Source: Rhizophagus prolifer (lineage: Eukaryota > Glomeromycota > Glomeromycetes > Glomerales > Glomeraceae). From it: a DNA stretch of 48,274 nucleotides. This document shows positions 1 through 6,567 of the stretch, piece by piece (the first letter of the stretch is position 1; each line of letters begins with the position of its first letter). The stretch covers positions 1 to 48,274 of the forward strand of contig NQWY01000313.1 in the NCBI GenBank assembly GCA_019425655.1. The letters are read 5' to 3'. The position numbers were made by a program, and so were the translations under genes. The notes beneath the pieces are model-generated. The model did no database searches and had not been told where the DNA came from. It saw only the letters and a program-made list of their open reading frames with translations.

Positions 1-121
1 TTTGCTTGCTTTTACAATGGATCATAAAAGCTCAAGGTACACGGAAACTTTATTTAATGTGAGTGGTTGTGCTGTAATGACTTTAATTTTCGTGGGCTTA
101 GTTTCTGTAATGCGCCCATAA
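1..121 (+). CDS. C-terminal end of an unidentified protein (partial)
   Basis: An open frame enters from the left edge and stops at a TAA at 119-121. The visible 39 residues end in a hydrophobic stretch (about residues 22-36 of the visible part) followed by MRP, which suggests a C-terminal membrane segment. The start lies outside the window, so function and true length cannot be judged. The next gene starts 24 bases later on the same strand, so the two could be cotranscribed. Confidence 0.45.
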   Translation, partial: LLAFTMDHKSSRYTETLFNVSGCAVMTLIFVGLVSVMRP

Positions 122-145
122 TTTATATAATAGGATTCCAAAAAA

Positions 146-688
146 ATGGAAAATTCAGATTTTTTCTATGTGCCTGATGAATTAGATAATAAGGGGGATG
201 TTAAGCGTCTTGTTGTAGGCATTCTTTGTGTCGGGCTTCTTTTTTTTATTGCTTATGTGATTATCTCTTATGTAGGTGAGTTCCCAATTACTGCATATTT
301 ATCACTTTATGCTGTGATTTGGACGGCTACAACTGTTTTTCTTGTGATTAAATTCTTAAATAATCGAGCTGCATTGAAGCCTGAATTGGTTTTAGAGTTA
401 ATCAAAAATTGTAGTGATACGCCAAAACTTAAAGATACAATTCTGAATATTATTAAGGTTCAAGAAAAAATAACCAAGAGTGATTTATTTAGAATTCTTT
501 ATGTTCTCCAAGAAGATCTTTCTGGGGTTTATGTAAAAAACTATCGGGATCTTGTGGGAATTGACAAGGATCAAGAAGCAGAAATTATAGCGAAAGGTGA
601 AGCAGAAGTTGAAAGTTATACCAAAAGTATAGCTGTACTAGAAAATACTTTACAAAATATAAAACTCCGTGAAGAAAGAGGTGGATAG
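146..688 (+). CDS. Hypothetical two-helix membrane protein
   Basis: A 180-residue protein of unknown function. Two hydrophobic segments are visible at about residues 21-43 and 49-70, giving a hairpin in the inner membrane, followed by a charged, mostly helical cytoplasmic tail (about 75-180) rich in Lys and Glu with a coiled-coil look near the end. It follows a partial membrane-protein gene closely and may share its transcript. A long non-coding stretch of structured DNA follows, so this is the last gene of its unit. I do not recognise a family. Confidence 0.6.
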   Translation: MENSDFFYVPDELDNKGDVKRLVVGILCVGLLFFIAYVIISYVGEFPITAYLSLYAVIWTATTVFLVIKFLNNRAALKPELVLELIKNCSDTPKLKDTILNIIKVQEKITKSDLFRILYVLQEDLSGVYVKNYRDLVGIDKDQEAEIIAKGEAEVESYTKSIAVLENTLQNIKLREERGG

Positions 689-808
689 TCCTATTTTGCG
701 CTCATTTGCGATTTAAGCATGGTTTAGGTGTTTTTGTTGCTAGTATGCGTTATTTTGTTTTGAGTCGTATTGTGAAGAGAATAGTGCTATTTAAGCGCTA
801 TTTTTTTT

Positions 809-951
809 GGGCGTTCCCTTTCAGGTCGTGCTCTAGTTTTTCTAAGCAGCATAGCTGCTAAGAAAAATCGAACCAAAATTTATGCCTGGACCATCAAAGA
901 TGGTCTGTCATAAATTCCGTTTCGCCCCATTCGGGCTAGGATCACTAACGC
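809..951. repeat. Structured DNA element with fixed ends, copy 1
   Basis: The element begins with GGGCGTTCCCTTTCAGGTCG and ends with CACTAACGC; GCGTT near the start can pair with AACGC at the end. Between them lie two strong hairpins: 837-850 against 854-867 (13 of 14 bases pair) and 877-916 (AATTTATG/CATAAATT outer arms, GACCATC/GATGGTC inner arms, AAA loop). A second element with the same 20-base start and a related end is at 5271-5442, but its interior differs in sequence while remaining foldable. This pattern suits a DNA structure active when single-stranded, such as a priming site or single-strand promoter in a leading region. That role is inference. Confidence 0.5.
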
Positions 952-1023
952 ACCCAGGTTTAAATGGTGGTTGTGATAGCACAGTAGGTTCTTGGCCAAT
1001 ATGCAGTTTTTATTTGTTGCAGT

Positions 1024-1205
1024 CACAAGGTATTAGTGAGCTGCAAAAAATCACAGATTTTTATTGCTCCCGAAACCTTGTTATGTGGCCACCACGGATG
1101 AACCGACTTAAGGGATTGTTGTAATCAAGGAGTAGGAAGGTGGACAGGGCGAAGATCCCGACTGTGGCGGTAGACACCGCCTACAGATTTCTTTCATTGA
1201 GGATT
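1024..1205 (+). ncRNA. C4-like structured RNA repeat, copy 1
   Basis: First of four related copies (others near 5709, 35177 and 44459). Pairing visible in the sequence: ACAAGGT with ACCTTGT, GAGC with GCTC, AAAAATC with GATTTTT around an ACA loop, and CTGTGGCGGT with ACCGCCTACAG around AGAC. It holds a small open frame starting at GTG 1140, preceded by AAGGAG. CTCC and CCACC in the 5' half can pair with GGAG and GGTGG around that start. This matches the logic of the phage P1 C4 antisense RNA, which blocks a small leader gene. A C4-like small RNA family is known in Acinetobacter; assignment here is by pattern only. Confidence 0.5.
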
Positions 1206-1229
1206 CAAAAACATAAGTCATTGATTTAA
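1140..1229 (+). CDS. Leader peptide inside C4-like repeat copy 1
   Basis: A 29-codon frame starting at GTG, preceded by AAGGAGTAGG, and reading VDRAKIPTVAVDTAYRFLSL before diverging. The same peptide start is kept in copies 3 and 4 of the repeat, with small substitutions, although the RNA hairpin also constrains these bases. In copy 4 the frame stops two bases before a downstream gene; in copy 3 it runs in frame into one. Here it ends 150 bases before the J-domain gene, so coupling is less obvious. It may be translated only as a regulatory leader. Confidence 0.3.
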   Translation: MDRAKIPTVAVDTAYRFLSLRIQKHKSLI

Positions 1230-1307
1230 TTAGTAAAATAATAATTAAAACCAGGCAAAATAAATCATAAGTTATTGTTTTATATAGGTTTAATTAAAGC
1301 AAAAAGA

Positions 1308-1381
1308 TTGCATTTATAACCTAGGTTATATATAATTAAGACTCAAGATTCAATCAAACCGAAAGGTTAGGAGTACAGAAA
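1308..1381 (+). promoter_or_regulatory. Leading-region promoter-operator cassette 1
   Basis: TTGCAT (1308-1313) and TATAAT (1331-1336) are 17 bp apart, and the perfect palindrome ATAACCTAGGTTAT (1316-1329) fills the spacer, where a bound repressor would block RNA polymerase. The transcript would then carry AACC-GAAA-GGTT (1357-1368), a hairpin with a GNRA-type loop that touches the TAGGAG ribosome binding site. Six copies sit upstream of plus-strand genes in the first 7 kb and a shorter one is at 44931. The regulator is not identified in this window. Confidence 0.8.
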
Positions 1382-1936
1382 ATGAAAATCCAATTTTTAA
1401 AAGACGTTAGCAGCATTGCAGAACTTAAAAAGACTTATCAAAAACTTTGTTTTAAACACCATCCCGACCGTGGCGGTAACACTGAAACAATGCAGATCAT
1501 CAATGCAGAATATGATTTTTTGTTAAAAAACCTTATTGATCAGGAAGAGGAAAGCGAATATTCAGAAGAAAAATTTTGGCAAAGTAAAGAACAACAAACA
1601 GAAGTTGAACAAGTTATTCATGCGAAAATTCAGGAAATTATCGGGGCTAATTTGGACGGCATCAAAATTGAAATTATTGGCGTGTGGATTTGGTTATCAG
1701 GTGAAACCAAGGAGCATAAAGAAAAATTAAAAGAGCTTGGCTTTTCATGGAATCCAAAACATAAAAAATGGTCATTTGCAGGGAAAAAAAGCCAAGGTTG
1801 GAGCAGAAAAAGCATTAACCATATTCGCAAAAAATACGGCTCTCAAAGTGTTAAGAATGAGAAAGGAGAACAAGCCGAAAGTAAAAAAACAGATCAAAAA
1901 GGAAGTGCAATTCCAAGCAAGGCAAAATTAGCCTAA
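1382..1936 (+). CDS. J-domain (DnaJ-like) protein
   Basis: A 184-residue protein with an N-terminal J domain: helix II residues, then HPD at 27-29 followed by RGG, the signature that stimulates DnaK-type Hsp70 ATPase. It lacks the Gly/Phe linker and zinc fingers of true DnaJ. The middle (about 85-140) contains a Trp-rich stretch ending in a NPKHKKWSF-like motif seen in other plasmid J proteins, and the tail is basic and low in complexity. It has its own cassette promoter and a terminator at 1952. A role in recruiting host Hsp70 during plasmid establishment is inference. Confidence 0.8.
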   Translation: MKIQFLKDVSSIAELKKTYQKLCFKHHPDRGGNTETMQIINAEYDFLLKNLIDQEEESEYSEEKFWQSKEQQTEVEQVIHAKIQEIIGANLDGIKIEIIGVWIWLSGETKEHKEKLKELGFSWNPKHKKWSFAGKKSQGWSRKSINHIRKKYGSQSVKNEKGEQAESKKTDQKGSAIPSKAKLA

Positions 1937-1951
1937 GCAGAAAATAAAAAG

Positions 1952-1974
1952 CCACTGGAAACAGTGGTTTTTTT
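1952..1974 (+). terminator. Rho-independent terminator with GAAA loop
   Basis: CCACTG-GAAA-CAGTGG followed by seven T. The same hairpin ends the transcripts at 2996 and 4274, so terminator and following promoter form a repeated intergenic block. Confidence 0.85.
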
Positions 1975-2067
1975 ATGTCATTGATTTTATTAACAATATT
2001 GTGTTTAAAACCAGGCGAAATAAATTATAAGTTATTGTTTTATAAAGGTTTAATTAAAGTAAAAAGA

Positions 2068-2141
2068 TTGCATTTATAACCTAGGTTATATATAATTAAG
2101 ACTCAATAATCAATCAAGCCGAAAGGTTAGGAGTATCGAGA
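2068..2141 (+). promoter_or_regulatory. Leading-region promoter-operator cassette 2
   Basis: TTGCAT (2068-2073), 17-bp spacer containing ATAACCTAGGTTAT (2076-2089), TATAAT (2091-2096), then AGCC-GAAA-GGTT ahead of TAGGAG. One G.U pair replaces an A-U pair of cassette 1. The block from the preceding terminator to the start codon is almost the same as the one at 2996-3185. Confidence 0.8.
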
Positions 2142-2624
2142 ATGTCAGCAATTAATCAAGACCAAATTATCTCTTACAGCTATATGTCTGAGGGTAAAAA
2201 ACTGGAATCAATGTACAGCTATGCGTACTTAAAAGATGGTGAGTTTTTTAGCTTGGGCGATAATTTAAGTATCAGTGCTGTAACTGAAAAGTTAAAAATG
2301 TGGGGTTATCAAAATCCTATTGTAACCGTAGAGCTAGAAGAGGATTTTTATAAAAGAACAAGTGACCTTGGGAGCATTACAGAAATAGATCAAGAGCGCT
2401 TTAGTGATGCTTTTAACTGTTTGCCACCATTGCGCCATAATAGCAGTACCAGTTATGAAATTTTTATGCTCAGAGAAGAAATTGCAGCAGGGTATTTTAG
2501 TTTTTTTGTTCGAGTTGATGGGCGTTTTTTTGAAATGAAAGAACATTTTAAAAAATCATTTTCCGAATTGCAGACGAAAATTTTTGATCATATCAAAGCT
2601 GAATCGGAAGCAGTTACAGCATAA
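2142..2624 (+). CDS. Hypothetical leading-region protein, possibly DUF1419-like
   Basis: A 160-residue acidic protein. The C-terminal half contains CLPPL (about residues 92-96) followed by a segment ending in RVDGRFFEMKE, a pattern that reminds me of DUF1419 proteins found on conjugative plasmids; I cannot confirm this. The first six codons (MSAINQ) are identical in DNA to those of the gene at 6641, and MSAI also starts the gene at 4404. The repeated cassette therefore reaches into the coding region. The gene at 2685 probably shares its transcript. Confidence 0.65.
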   Translation: MSAINQDQIISYSYMSEGKKLESMYSYAYLKDGEFFSLGDNLSISAVTEKLKMWGYQNPIVTVELEEDFYKRTSDLGSITEIDQERFSDAFNCLPPLRHNSSTSYEIFMLREEIAAGYFSFFVRVDGRFFEMKEHFKKSFSELQTKIFDHIKAESEAVTA

Positions 2625-2634
2625 AAAAAAGGGG

Positions 2635-2650
2635 GAGGGCTTCGGCTCTC
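2635..2650 (+). terminator. Weak terminator-like hairpin (TTCG loop)
   Basis: GAGGGC-TTCG-GCTCTC, the same stem-loop as the good terminator at 4919, but followed by a broken T stretch. It may only attenuate, letting some transcription reach the gene at 2685, which has no cassette of its own. Confidence 0.5.
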
Positions 2651-2684
2651 TCTTCACTTTTATAAATCATGCTTAAGGCAAGGA

Positions 2685-2987
2685 ATGAAAAAAATGTCAG
2701 AAAACACTGAAATAAAGCAAGCTGTGAAAGTATCAAAAACGAGTATTAATTATGCTCAAAAACGAGGGCTAAAAGTTGTTATAGATGAAAAAAATCAAGC
2801 CGTATATTTGCACCATAACAAGAAAAAAAAGGAATGGGCTTGCTGTTATTCAATCGAAAGAAGAGGTTTATTTTTTAAAAGTTCACATTTAAATTTTACC
2901 ATTAAACAGGAATTGCCGTACTGGGTGACAAGTGATAAACATTTCAGGGAGGTAATAGAATTTATTGCCACCGAGCTAAAAAACTAA
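2685..2987 (+). CDS. Hypothetical small basic protein
   Basis: A 100-residue protein (or 97 if translation starts at the ATG at 2694). AAGGCAAGG lies just upstream of the ATG at 2685, favouring that start. It is Lys-rich with a central segment of alternating aromatic and charged residues; no motif recognised. It lacks the cassette promoter that drives its neighbours and lies 60 bases after the preceding gene, beyond only a weak hairpin, so it probably depends on the promoter at 2068. It ends at a strong terminator. Confidence 0.6.
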   Translation: MKKMSENTEIKQAVKVSKTSINYAQKRGLKVVIDEKNQAVYLHHNKKKKEWACCYSIERRGLFFKSSHLNFTIKQELPYWVTSDKHFREVIEFIATELKN

Positions 2988-2995
2988 AGTTTAAG

Positions 2996-3018
2996 CCACT
3001 GGAAACAGTGGTTTTTTT
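2996..3018 (+). terminator. Rho-independent terminator with GAAA loop
   Basis: CCACTG-GAAA-CAGTGG plus seven T, identical to the hairpins at 1952 and 4274. Confidence 0.85.
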
Positions 3019-3111
3019 ATGTCATTGATTTTATTGACTATATTATGATTAAAACCAGGCAAAATAAATCATAAGTTATTGTTTTATATATATTTATTAT
3101 CTAATAAAAAG

Positions 3112-3185
3112 TTGTATTTATAACCTAGGTTATATATAATTAAGACTCAGCAAACAATCAAACCGAAAGGTTAGGAGTATCGAGA
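3112..3185 (+). promoter_or_regulatory. Leading-region promoter-operator cassette 3
   Basis: TTGTAT (3112-3117), palindrome ATAACCTAGGTTAT (3120-3133), TATAAT (3135-3140), spacing 17. The 5' leader has AACC-GAAA-GGTT before TAGGAG. Confidence 0.8.
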
Positions 3186-4262
3186 ATGAAAACTGAATTT
3201 TTAAATGCATTTAAACGCCTTGGTTTAAAGACTATGCAAGAAGCAGAGGGCGCAAAGTTATTTTTAGATGGGTGTACGGTTCAAGTGTTAATAACTTCGC
3301 TTGATGAATCAATGACTGAATCAGAAGTTTATTCACATTTAGAAAATTTTAATACAGATGAGATCATGCATTGCACTGATGAAACACAGTTAAATCATTG
3401 TTTAAAAATGTATGAAAATATCTTGAGTCATGCAGGAAGCACAGAAGATATTTATTGTTTAATTAAGCCAGTAGGCGAAAAGAAGTTAAACGGTGAAGCT
3501 GATTATTTTGTGGGTAATCTAAAGATGCCTAATACTGGAAATACTCAAAACTATAGCACTGATGAAAACACATTTATTCAAATCCTGAAAGAGTATGCAG
3601 GGGCTACAGATTCAAGCCTGAATGATCTTTTATCGTTGTTAGGTCTGGACTATGCAGATTTAAAATTGTTCATGGATAAGTATAAAAAATTAGTTCTGCA
3701 AGAATTTTCAAGAATGTGTGATTTTCTATTTTATGATGTGAACGTTAATTGGTTGCTAGGGAATGGGTGCTATTTGCCTGAGACTGTTCACCAGTTAAAT
3801 GATGATGGTGAGATGGGTATATTTGAACTGGCGATCTATAGCAACCTTGTAGCAATCACACAGTTATCTATGCCAAGCAATTTAAAAAATTTTAAAGGTC
3901 TTCGAGTCGAAATTTTGCAGGGTTTAATCAAATATCTAAATGAAATTTTAGATTTAAATGATAGTGATCATGTAGAAAAATTGCGTATTGGAACGCTTGA
4001 CGAGTACACACTCAAAAAGGATGGTTATCACATCTTAAGCGAACTAGACTCAGATGATATAGATGAAATATTTTGCGAAAACGATTATTCAATTCATCTT
4101 ATTAAGCGTGAAAACAACCGCTATTTAATGGATAGTATCACAGGGGCGTTTGACTCATACAATAACGGTGGAATCTATGATTTAAGAGAACTGATTGATG
4201 CACTAAGCAAGTTTTTAGACTTATCAGAAATGGAATTTTTAGCAAGATTGACGAGAAGATAA
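3186..4262 (+). CDS. Hypothetical acidic protein of the leading region
   Basis: A 358-residue protein with no motif I recognise. It is clearly acidic, with dense Asp/Glu runs around residues 295-305 (ELDSDDIDEIFCEND) and in the N-terminal third, and no signal peptide or membrane helix. High negative charge is common in anti-defence proteins that mimic DNA, but also in many ordinary proteins, so this is only a suggestion from its position. It is driven by cassette 3, closed by the terminator at 4274, and is the largest gene of the leading region. Confidence 0.65.
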   Translation: MKTEFLNAFKRLGLKTMQEAEGAKLFLDGCTVQVLITSLDESMTESEVYSHLENFNTDEIMHCTDETQLNHCLKMYENILSHAGSTEDIYCLIKPVGEKKLNGEADYFVGNLKMPNTGNTQNYSTDENTFIQILKEYAGATDSSLNDLLSLLGLDYADLKLFMDKYKKLVLQEFSRMCDFLFYDVNVNWLLGNGCYLPETVHQLNDDGEMGIFELAIYSNLVAITQLSMPSNLKNFKGLRVEILQGLIKYLNEILDLNDSDHVEKLRIGTLDEYTLKKDGYHILSELDSDDIDEIFCENDYSIHLIKRENNRYLMDSITGAFDSYNNGGIYDLRELIDALSKFLDLSEMEFLARLTRR

Positions 4263-4273
4263 GATTAAAAAAG

Positions 4274-4298
4274 CCACTGGAAACAGTGGTTTTTTTTT
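4274..4298 (+). terminator. Rho-independent terminator with GAAA loop
   Basis: CCACTG-GAAA-CAGTGG followed by nine T; third copy of this hairpin. Confidence 0.85.
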
Positions 4299-4329
4299 GA
4301 TTTAAATCTTTTATTTTCGACATAGATTA

Positions 4330-4403
4330 TTGTATTTATAACCTAGGTTATATATAATAAAGACTCAATAATCAATCAAGCCGAAAGGTTAGGAGTACAG
4401 AAA
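4330..4403 (+). promoter_or_regulatory. Leading-region promoter-operator cassette 4
   Basis: TTGTAT (4330-4335), palindrome ATAACCTAGGTTAT (4338-4351), TATAAT (4353-4358), 17-bp spacing, AGCC-GAAA-GGTT hairpin. The upstream flank (TTCGACATAGATTATTG) differs from cassettes 1-3 but is shared with cassette 6. Confidence 0.8.
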
Positions 4404-4910
4404 ATGTCAGCAATTGAAGTGAAAAAAGAAGTGGTACATTTAACAGATGAAGAAGTGCTTTTGATGGGCGATTATGAGTTAGACAAGCTCAAATATTTGA
4501 ACATGTTCAAGGCTCACCAAGACGATGAGCAAGAAAATCAAACTAGCAATGTTATGTGGGAATTTCTGAATGCTTATGAGCAATATGTTTTTCATTTTGC
4601 TAACCAGTTAGGCGGTGAACAATATAAAAGTGGCTATTGGAAAATGGACAACGGCTTTTTCATATTGCAAGGCAACGAAGATACAATTTTCAATGTTAGC
4701 AATGATTTTGGTTTTGAAACAAAATTTAATCTTTTAGAATTTTCTATTGCAGTCAATCTATTTGCATTAAGTCATTTATGCTTTTGGGCACATGATCGAA
4801 ATAAAAGTTTAATCAATAATTTGGCTGTTTTCTTTTCAGATTACACCAAAGATTTTCTAAAAAAGAACTCAGGAATTTTGAGTGAAGACATATATATAAT
4901 TATTGATTAA
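4404..4910 (+). CDS. ArdB/KlcA-like antirestriction protein
   Basis: A 168-residue acidic protein. The pattern GYW (77-79), NGFF (83-86), FGFE (102-105), then a helical AVNLFALSHL segment and a final LINNL...FFSDY...IID block follows the ArdB/KlcA family (PF03230), whose members protect incoming plasmids from type I restriction and resemble the KlcA layout (YWHFY, NGGFY, GNGYEGE). The N-terminal 45 residues are extra and begin with the shared MSAI. It has its own cassette and terminator. An antirestriction gene here supports reading this part as a leading region. Identification is by eye; similarity is moderate. Confidence 0.65.
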   Translation: MSAIEVKKEVVHLTDEEVLLMGDYELDKLKYLNMFKAHQDDEQENQTSNVMWEFLNAYEQYVFHFANQLGGEQYKSGYWKMDNGFFILQGNEDTIFNVSNDFGFETKFNLLEFSIAVNLFALSHLCFWAHDRNKSLINNLAVFFSDYTKDFLKKNSGILSEDIYIIID

Positions 4911-4918
4911 TGTAAGGG

Positions 4919-4942
4919 GAGGGCTTCGGCTCTCTTTTTTTT
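4919..4942 (+). terminator. Rho-independent terminator (TTCG loop)
   Basis: GAGGGC-TTCG-GCTCTC followed by eight T. It directly abuts a copy of the distributed palindrome at 4943. Confidence 0.85.
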
Positions 4943-4958
4943 GTTGCGTTACCGCAAC
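4943..4958. repeat. Distributed palindrome GTTGCG-N4-CGCAAC, site 1
   Basis: GTTGCGTTACCGCAAC, with arms extending to 8 bp (TTGTTGCG/CGCAACAA). It lies between the converging ardB-like gene and the minus-strand gene at 4970. It is one of nine copies in the window. Confidence 0.85.
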
Positions 4959-4969
4959 AAAAAACACAG

Positions 4970-5200
4970 CTATTTTTTCTTATCAAACATTTCTAAAATT
5001 TCATCGGCATTTTCCAAGCACAGCATAATAAATGCCTTTTTTGATTTCAGATTTTCCCATTTTTCATAAGCTGAAAGTTCTGCATCTTTTGACAAATAAA
5101 GATCTATACCAATCGGCATACGTTCTTTTTTTTCTTTAAATTTAGTAATTGCTTTTGCAACATTTGGGTGTGTTTTCTTTTGATCTTGGTCGTCATTCAC
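4970..5200 (-). CDS. Hypothetical small protein
   Basis: A 76-residue, highly charged protein on the minus strand, opposite to its neighbours. The middle (about 28-50) has a short MPIGIDLYLS segment and the C-terminus is helical and acidic. No family recognised. A near-copy of the leading-region operator lies 36 bases upstream of its start (5236-5249), so it may answer to the same regulator as the plus-strand genes. Confidence 0.55.
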   Translation of the reverse strand: MNDDQDQKKTHPNVAKAITKFKEKKERMPIGIDLYLSKDAELSAYEKWENLKSKKAFIMLCLENADEILEMFDKKK

Positions 5201-5235
5201 TTATTAAAAATTCCATAATTACATTTAACTTGAGT

Positions 5236-5249
5236 ATAACACAGGTTAT
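5236..5249 (-). promoter_or_regulatory. Variant copy of the leading-region operator
   Basis: On the plus strand this reads ATAACACAGGTTAT, 12 of 14 bases identical to ATAACCTAGGTTAT. On the minus strand TATACT overlaps its edge and could be the -10 box of the gene ending at 4970. The 5' hairpin of the cassettes is absent here. Confidence 0.45.
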
Positions 5250-5270
5250 ATTTATTTCTATTTTTATTTA

Positions 5271-5442
5271 GGGCGTTCCCTTTCAGGTCGGGCTTATTGG
5301 CTGCGCTCAAACCATTTGTGAAAAATATGAAAGCAAGCCTTAAAACTCTAGTTTCAAGCAAGCTTGAACCTGAATTTTATAGCCTTCCTTACATATTTTT
5401 TTATCACAAATGTTTTGACCCTTCGGGCAATATCCCTAACGC
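5271..5442. repeat. Structured DNA element with fixed ends, copy 2
   Basis: It starts with the same GGGCGTTCCCTTTCAGGTCG as the element at 809 and ends with CCCTAACGC. The interior is unrelated in sequence but can form a large hairpin: a segment around 5310-5330 (CATTTGTGA then AAAATATG) pairs with one around 5393-5415 (CATATTTTT then TCACAAATG). Loss of sequence identity with retention of folding suggests that structure is what matters. Confidence 0.5.
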
Positions 5443-5534
5443 TGTCATGAATTTTTATAAAGTTTTAGGTAGCTAAGCCTGGCTTAATTCAAATGCTGAA
5501 AATTTCATTGTGGTAGTAAATTTCAGGTTTTTTG

Positions 5535-5664
5535 TGTCTGTGGATTTGTGGACAATCGCAAGCGAACACCATTCCTGATCTGTGCATAACCATTGTGGAA
5601 AAACATAAGTTTTACCACAAGGTTTTACACAGGGAATGGCTTTGCCCGACAAGCTCCACAGACA
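5535..5664. other. Long nested inverted repeat with DnaA-box-like sites
   Basis: TGTCTGTGGA (5535-5544) pairs with TCCACAGACA (5655-5664), CCATTCC (5569-5575) with GGAATGG (5633-5639), and TTGTGG (5593-5598) with CCACAA (5615-5620), so about 130 bases can fold into one rod. TGTGCATAA (5581-5589) is a perfect inverse DnaA box (TTATNCACA), and TGTGGACAA and TGTGGATTT nearby are partial matches. It could be a single-strand origin, a single-strand promoter, or a vegetative origin. The 62-codon open frame across it is a by-product. Confidence 0.45.
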
Positions 5665-5708
5665 TAATAATCATTTTAAAATTTTATTTTTTATTTTGTT
5701 TTTCATGT

Positions 5709-5888
5709 CACAAAATGTAGTGCTCTTCAAAAAATCACAGATTTTTATTGATCACTAAATTTTGTTTTGTTGCCACCACGGATGAACCGACTTAAGGGAT
5801 TGTTGTAATCAAGGAGTAGGAAGTTTTTTTATCAAATATCTCGACTGTGGCGGTAGACACCGCCTACAGATTTCTTTCATTGAGGATT
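5709..5888 (+). ncRNA. Degenerate C4-like structured RNA repeat, copy 2
   Basis: It keeps the AAAAATC/GATTTTT hairpin, the stretch from GCCACCACGGATGAACC to AGGAGTAGGAAG, and the CTGTGGCGGT/ACCGCCTACAG hairpin. The 5' outer stem is altered, and the bases after AGGAAG are replaced, removing the leader start codon seen in the other copies. This looks like a decayed or differently specialised copy. It precedes promoter cassette 5, just as copy 1 precedes cassette 1. Confidence 0.45.
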
Positions 5889-5940
5889 GAAAAAGAATAA
5901 CCTATTGATTTAAGTCTTTGTTTTATAAAGGTTTTATTAT

Positions 5941-6014
5941 TTGATTTTATAACCTAGGTTATATATAATTAAGACTCAATAATCATCAAGCCGAAAGGTT
6001 AGGAGTAAAGAAAA
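5941..6014 (+). promoter_or_regulatory. Leading-region promoter-operator cassette 5
   Basis: TTGATT (5941-5946), palindrome ATAACCTAGGTTAT (5949-5962), TATAAT (5964-5969), spacing 17, then AGCC-GAAA-GGTT and TAGGAG. Confidence 0.8.
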
Positions 6015-6272
6015 ATGTTTACAATTGAAGCAATGAAAAGCATGATTTCAAATCAATTAGATTGCATTAACGGACTGGAAAAACAGGGGACAACGTACAC
6101 TAAATATGTAAACGGTTTGAAAGTTAATATTCACATTACACAGATTCATTGCCAAATTTTTAAAGGTTCAAATCATTACAAAAACTTGAGAATAAACCCT
6201 CAAAAAGAATTTAAAGAAGCTGAAAAACACTGTAAAGAAATTATCAAAGAAATAAAAGAAGCATTAAAATAA
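6015..6272 (+). CDS. Hypothetical small basic protein
   Basis: An 85-residue Lys-rich protein. The C-terminal third (about 60-85) is a charged amphipathic helix of alternating Lys and Glu. No recognised motif, signal peptide or membrane segment. It has its own cassette 5 and terminator at 6276, so it is a single-gene unit. The small size and high charge fit a regulator or an inhibitor of a host enzyme, but nothing in the sequence proves either. Confidence 0.6.
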   Translation: MFTIEAMKSMISNQLDCINGLEKQGTTYTKYVNGLKVNIHITQIHCQIFKGSNHYKNLRINPQKEFKEAEKHCKEIIKEIKEALK

Positions 6273-6275
6273 GAT

Positions 6276-6297
6276 AAGCCCGAAAGGGCTTTTTTTA
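6276..6297 (+). terminator. Rho-independent terminator with GAAA loop
   Basis: AAGCCC-GAAA-GGGCTT followed by T residues, directly after the small gene at 6015. Confidence 0.85.
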
Positions 6298-6305
6298 CGT
6301 CTATA

Positions 6306-6482
6306 TTAAAGGTTTTTAATTTTATGTATATAGGCAAGCAAGGCAAGGAAACAAGCACCACAGATAAGCAGAGAGCCTAATGATTTACCTGATTCTTGAG
6401 CACCAAATAACAAGTAAGCCATTGCGGAAATTAAAACAATACCGACAATGAAACAAAGCCCAAGTTTAGATTTTTTGTTCAT
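6306..6482 (-). CDS. Small two-helix membrane protein
   Basis: I place the start at the ATG at 6482 (MNKKSKLG), giving 58 residues; a longer frame opens at 6518. Two hydrophobic segments (about residues 6-26 and 34-52 of the short form) are joined by a small polar loop, and basic ends flank them, typical of a tiny inner-membrane protein. It runs against its neighbours and overlaps none. Function unknown. Confidence 0.5.
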   Translation of the reverse strand: MNKKSKLGLCFIVGIVLISAMAYLLFGAQESGKSLGSLLICGACFLALLAYIHKIKNL

Positions 6483-6567
6483 ATAAAAGCCTAGATTAAG
6501 TGATAAATTATTAAGCATTATATGTATTTTTTTTCACAAAAAACATGACTATTTTCGACATAGATTA

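Noticed and set aside
882-1124. An 80-codon open frame on the plus strand
   Set aside because: It runs through the fixed-end element and the C4-like repeat, has no ribosome binding site, and its sequence is explained by hairpin-forming DNA.
5535-5664. Vegetative origin (oriV) as a firm call
   Set aside because: One perfect DnaA box and partial ones are not enough, there are no iterons, and the rep gene is 33 kb away and of a type with its origin usually next to rep.
5532-5720. A 62-codon open frame on the plus strand
   Set aside because: It lies within the long inverted repeat and is not protein-like in composition.
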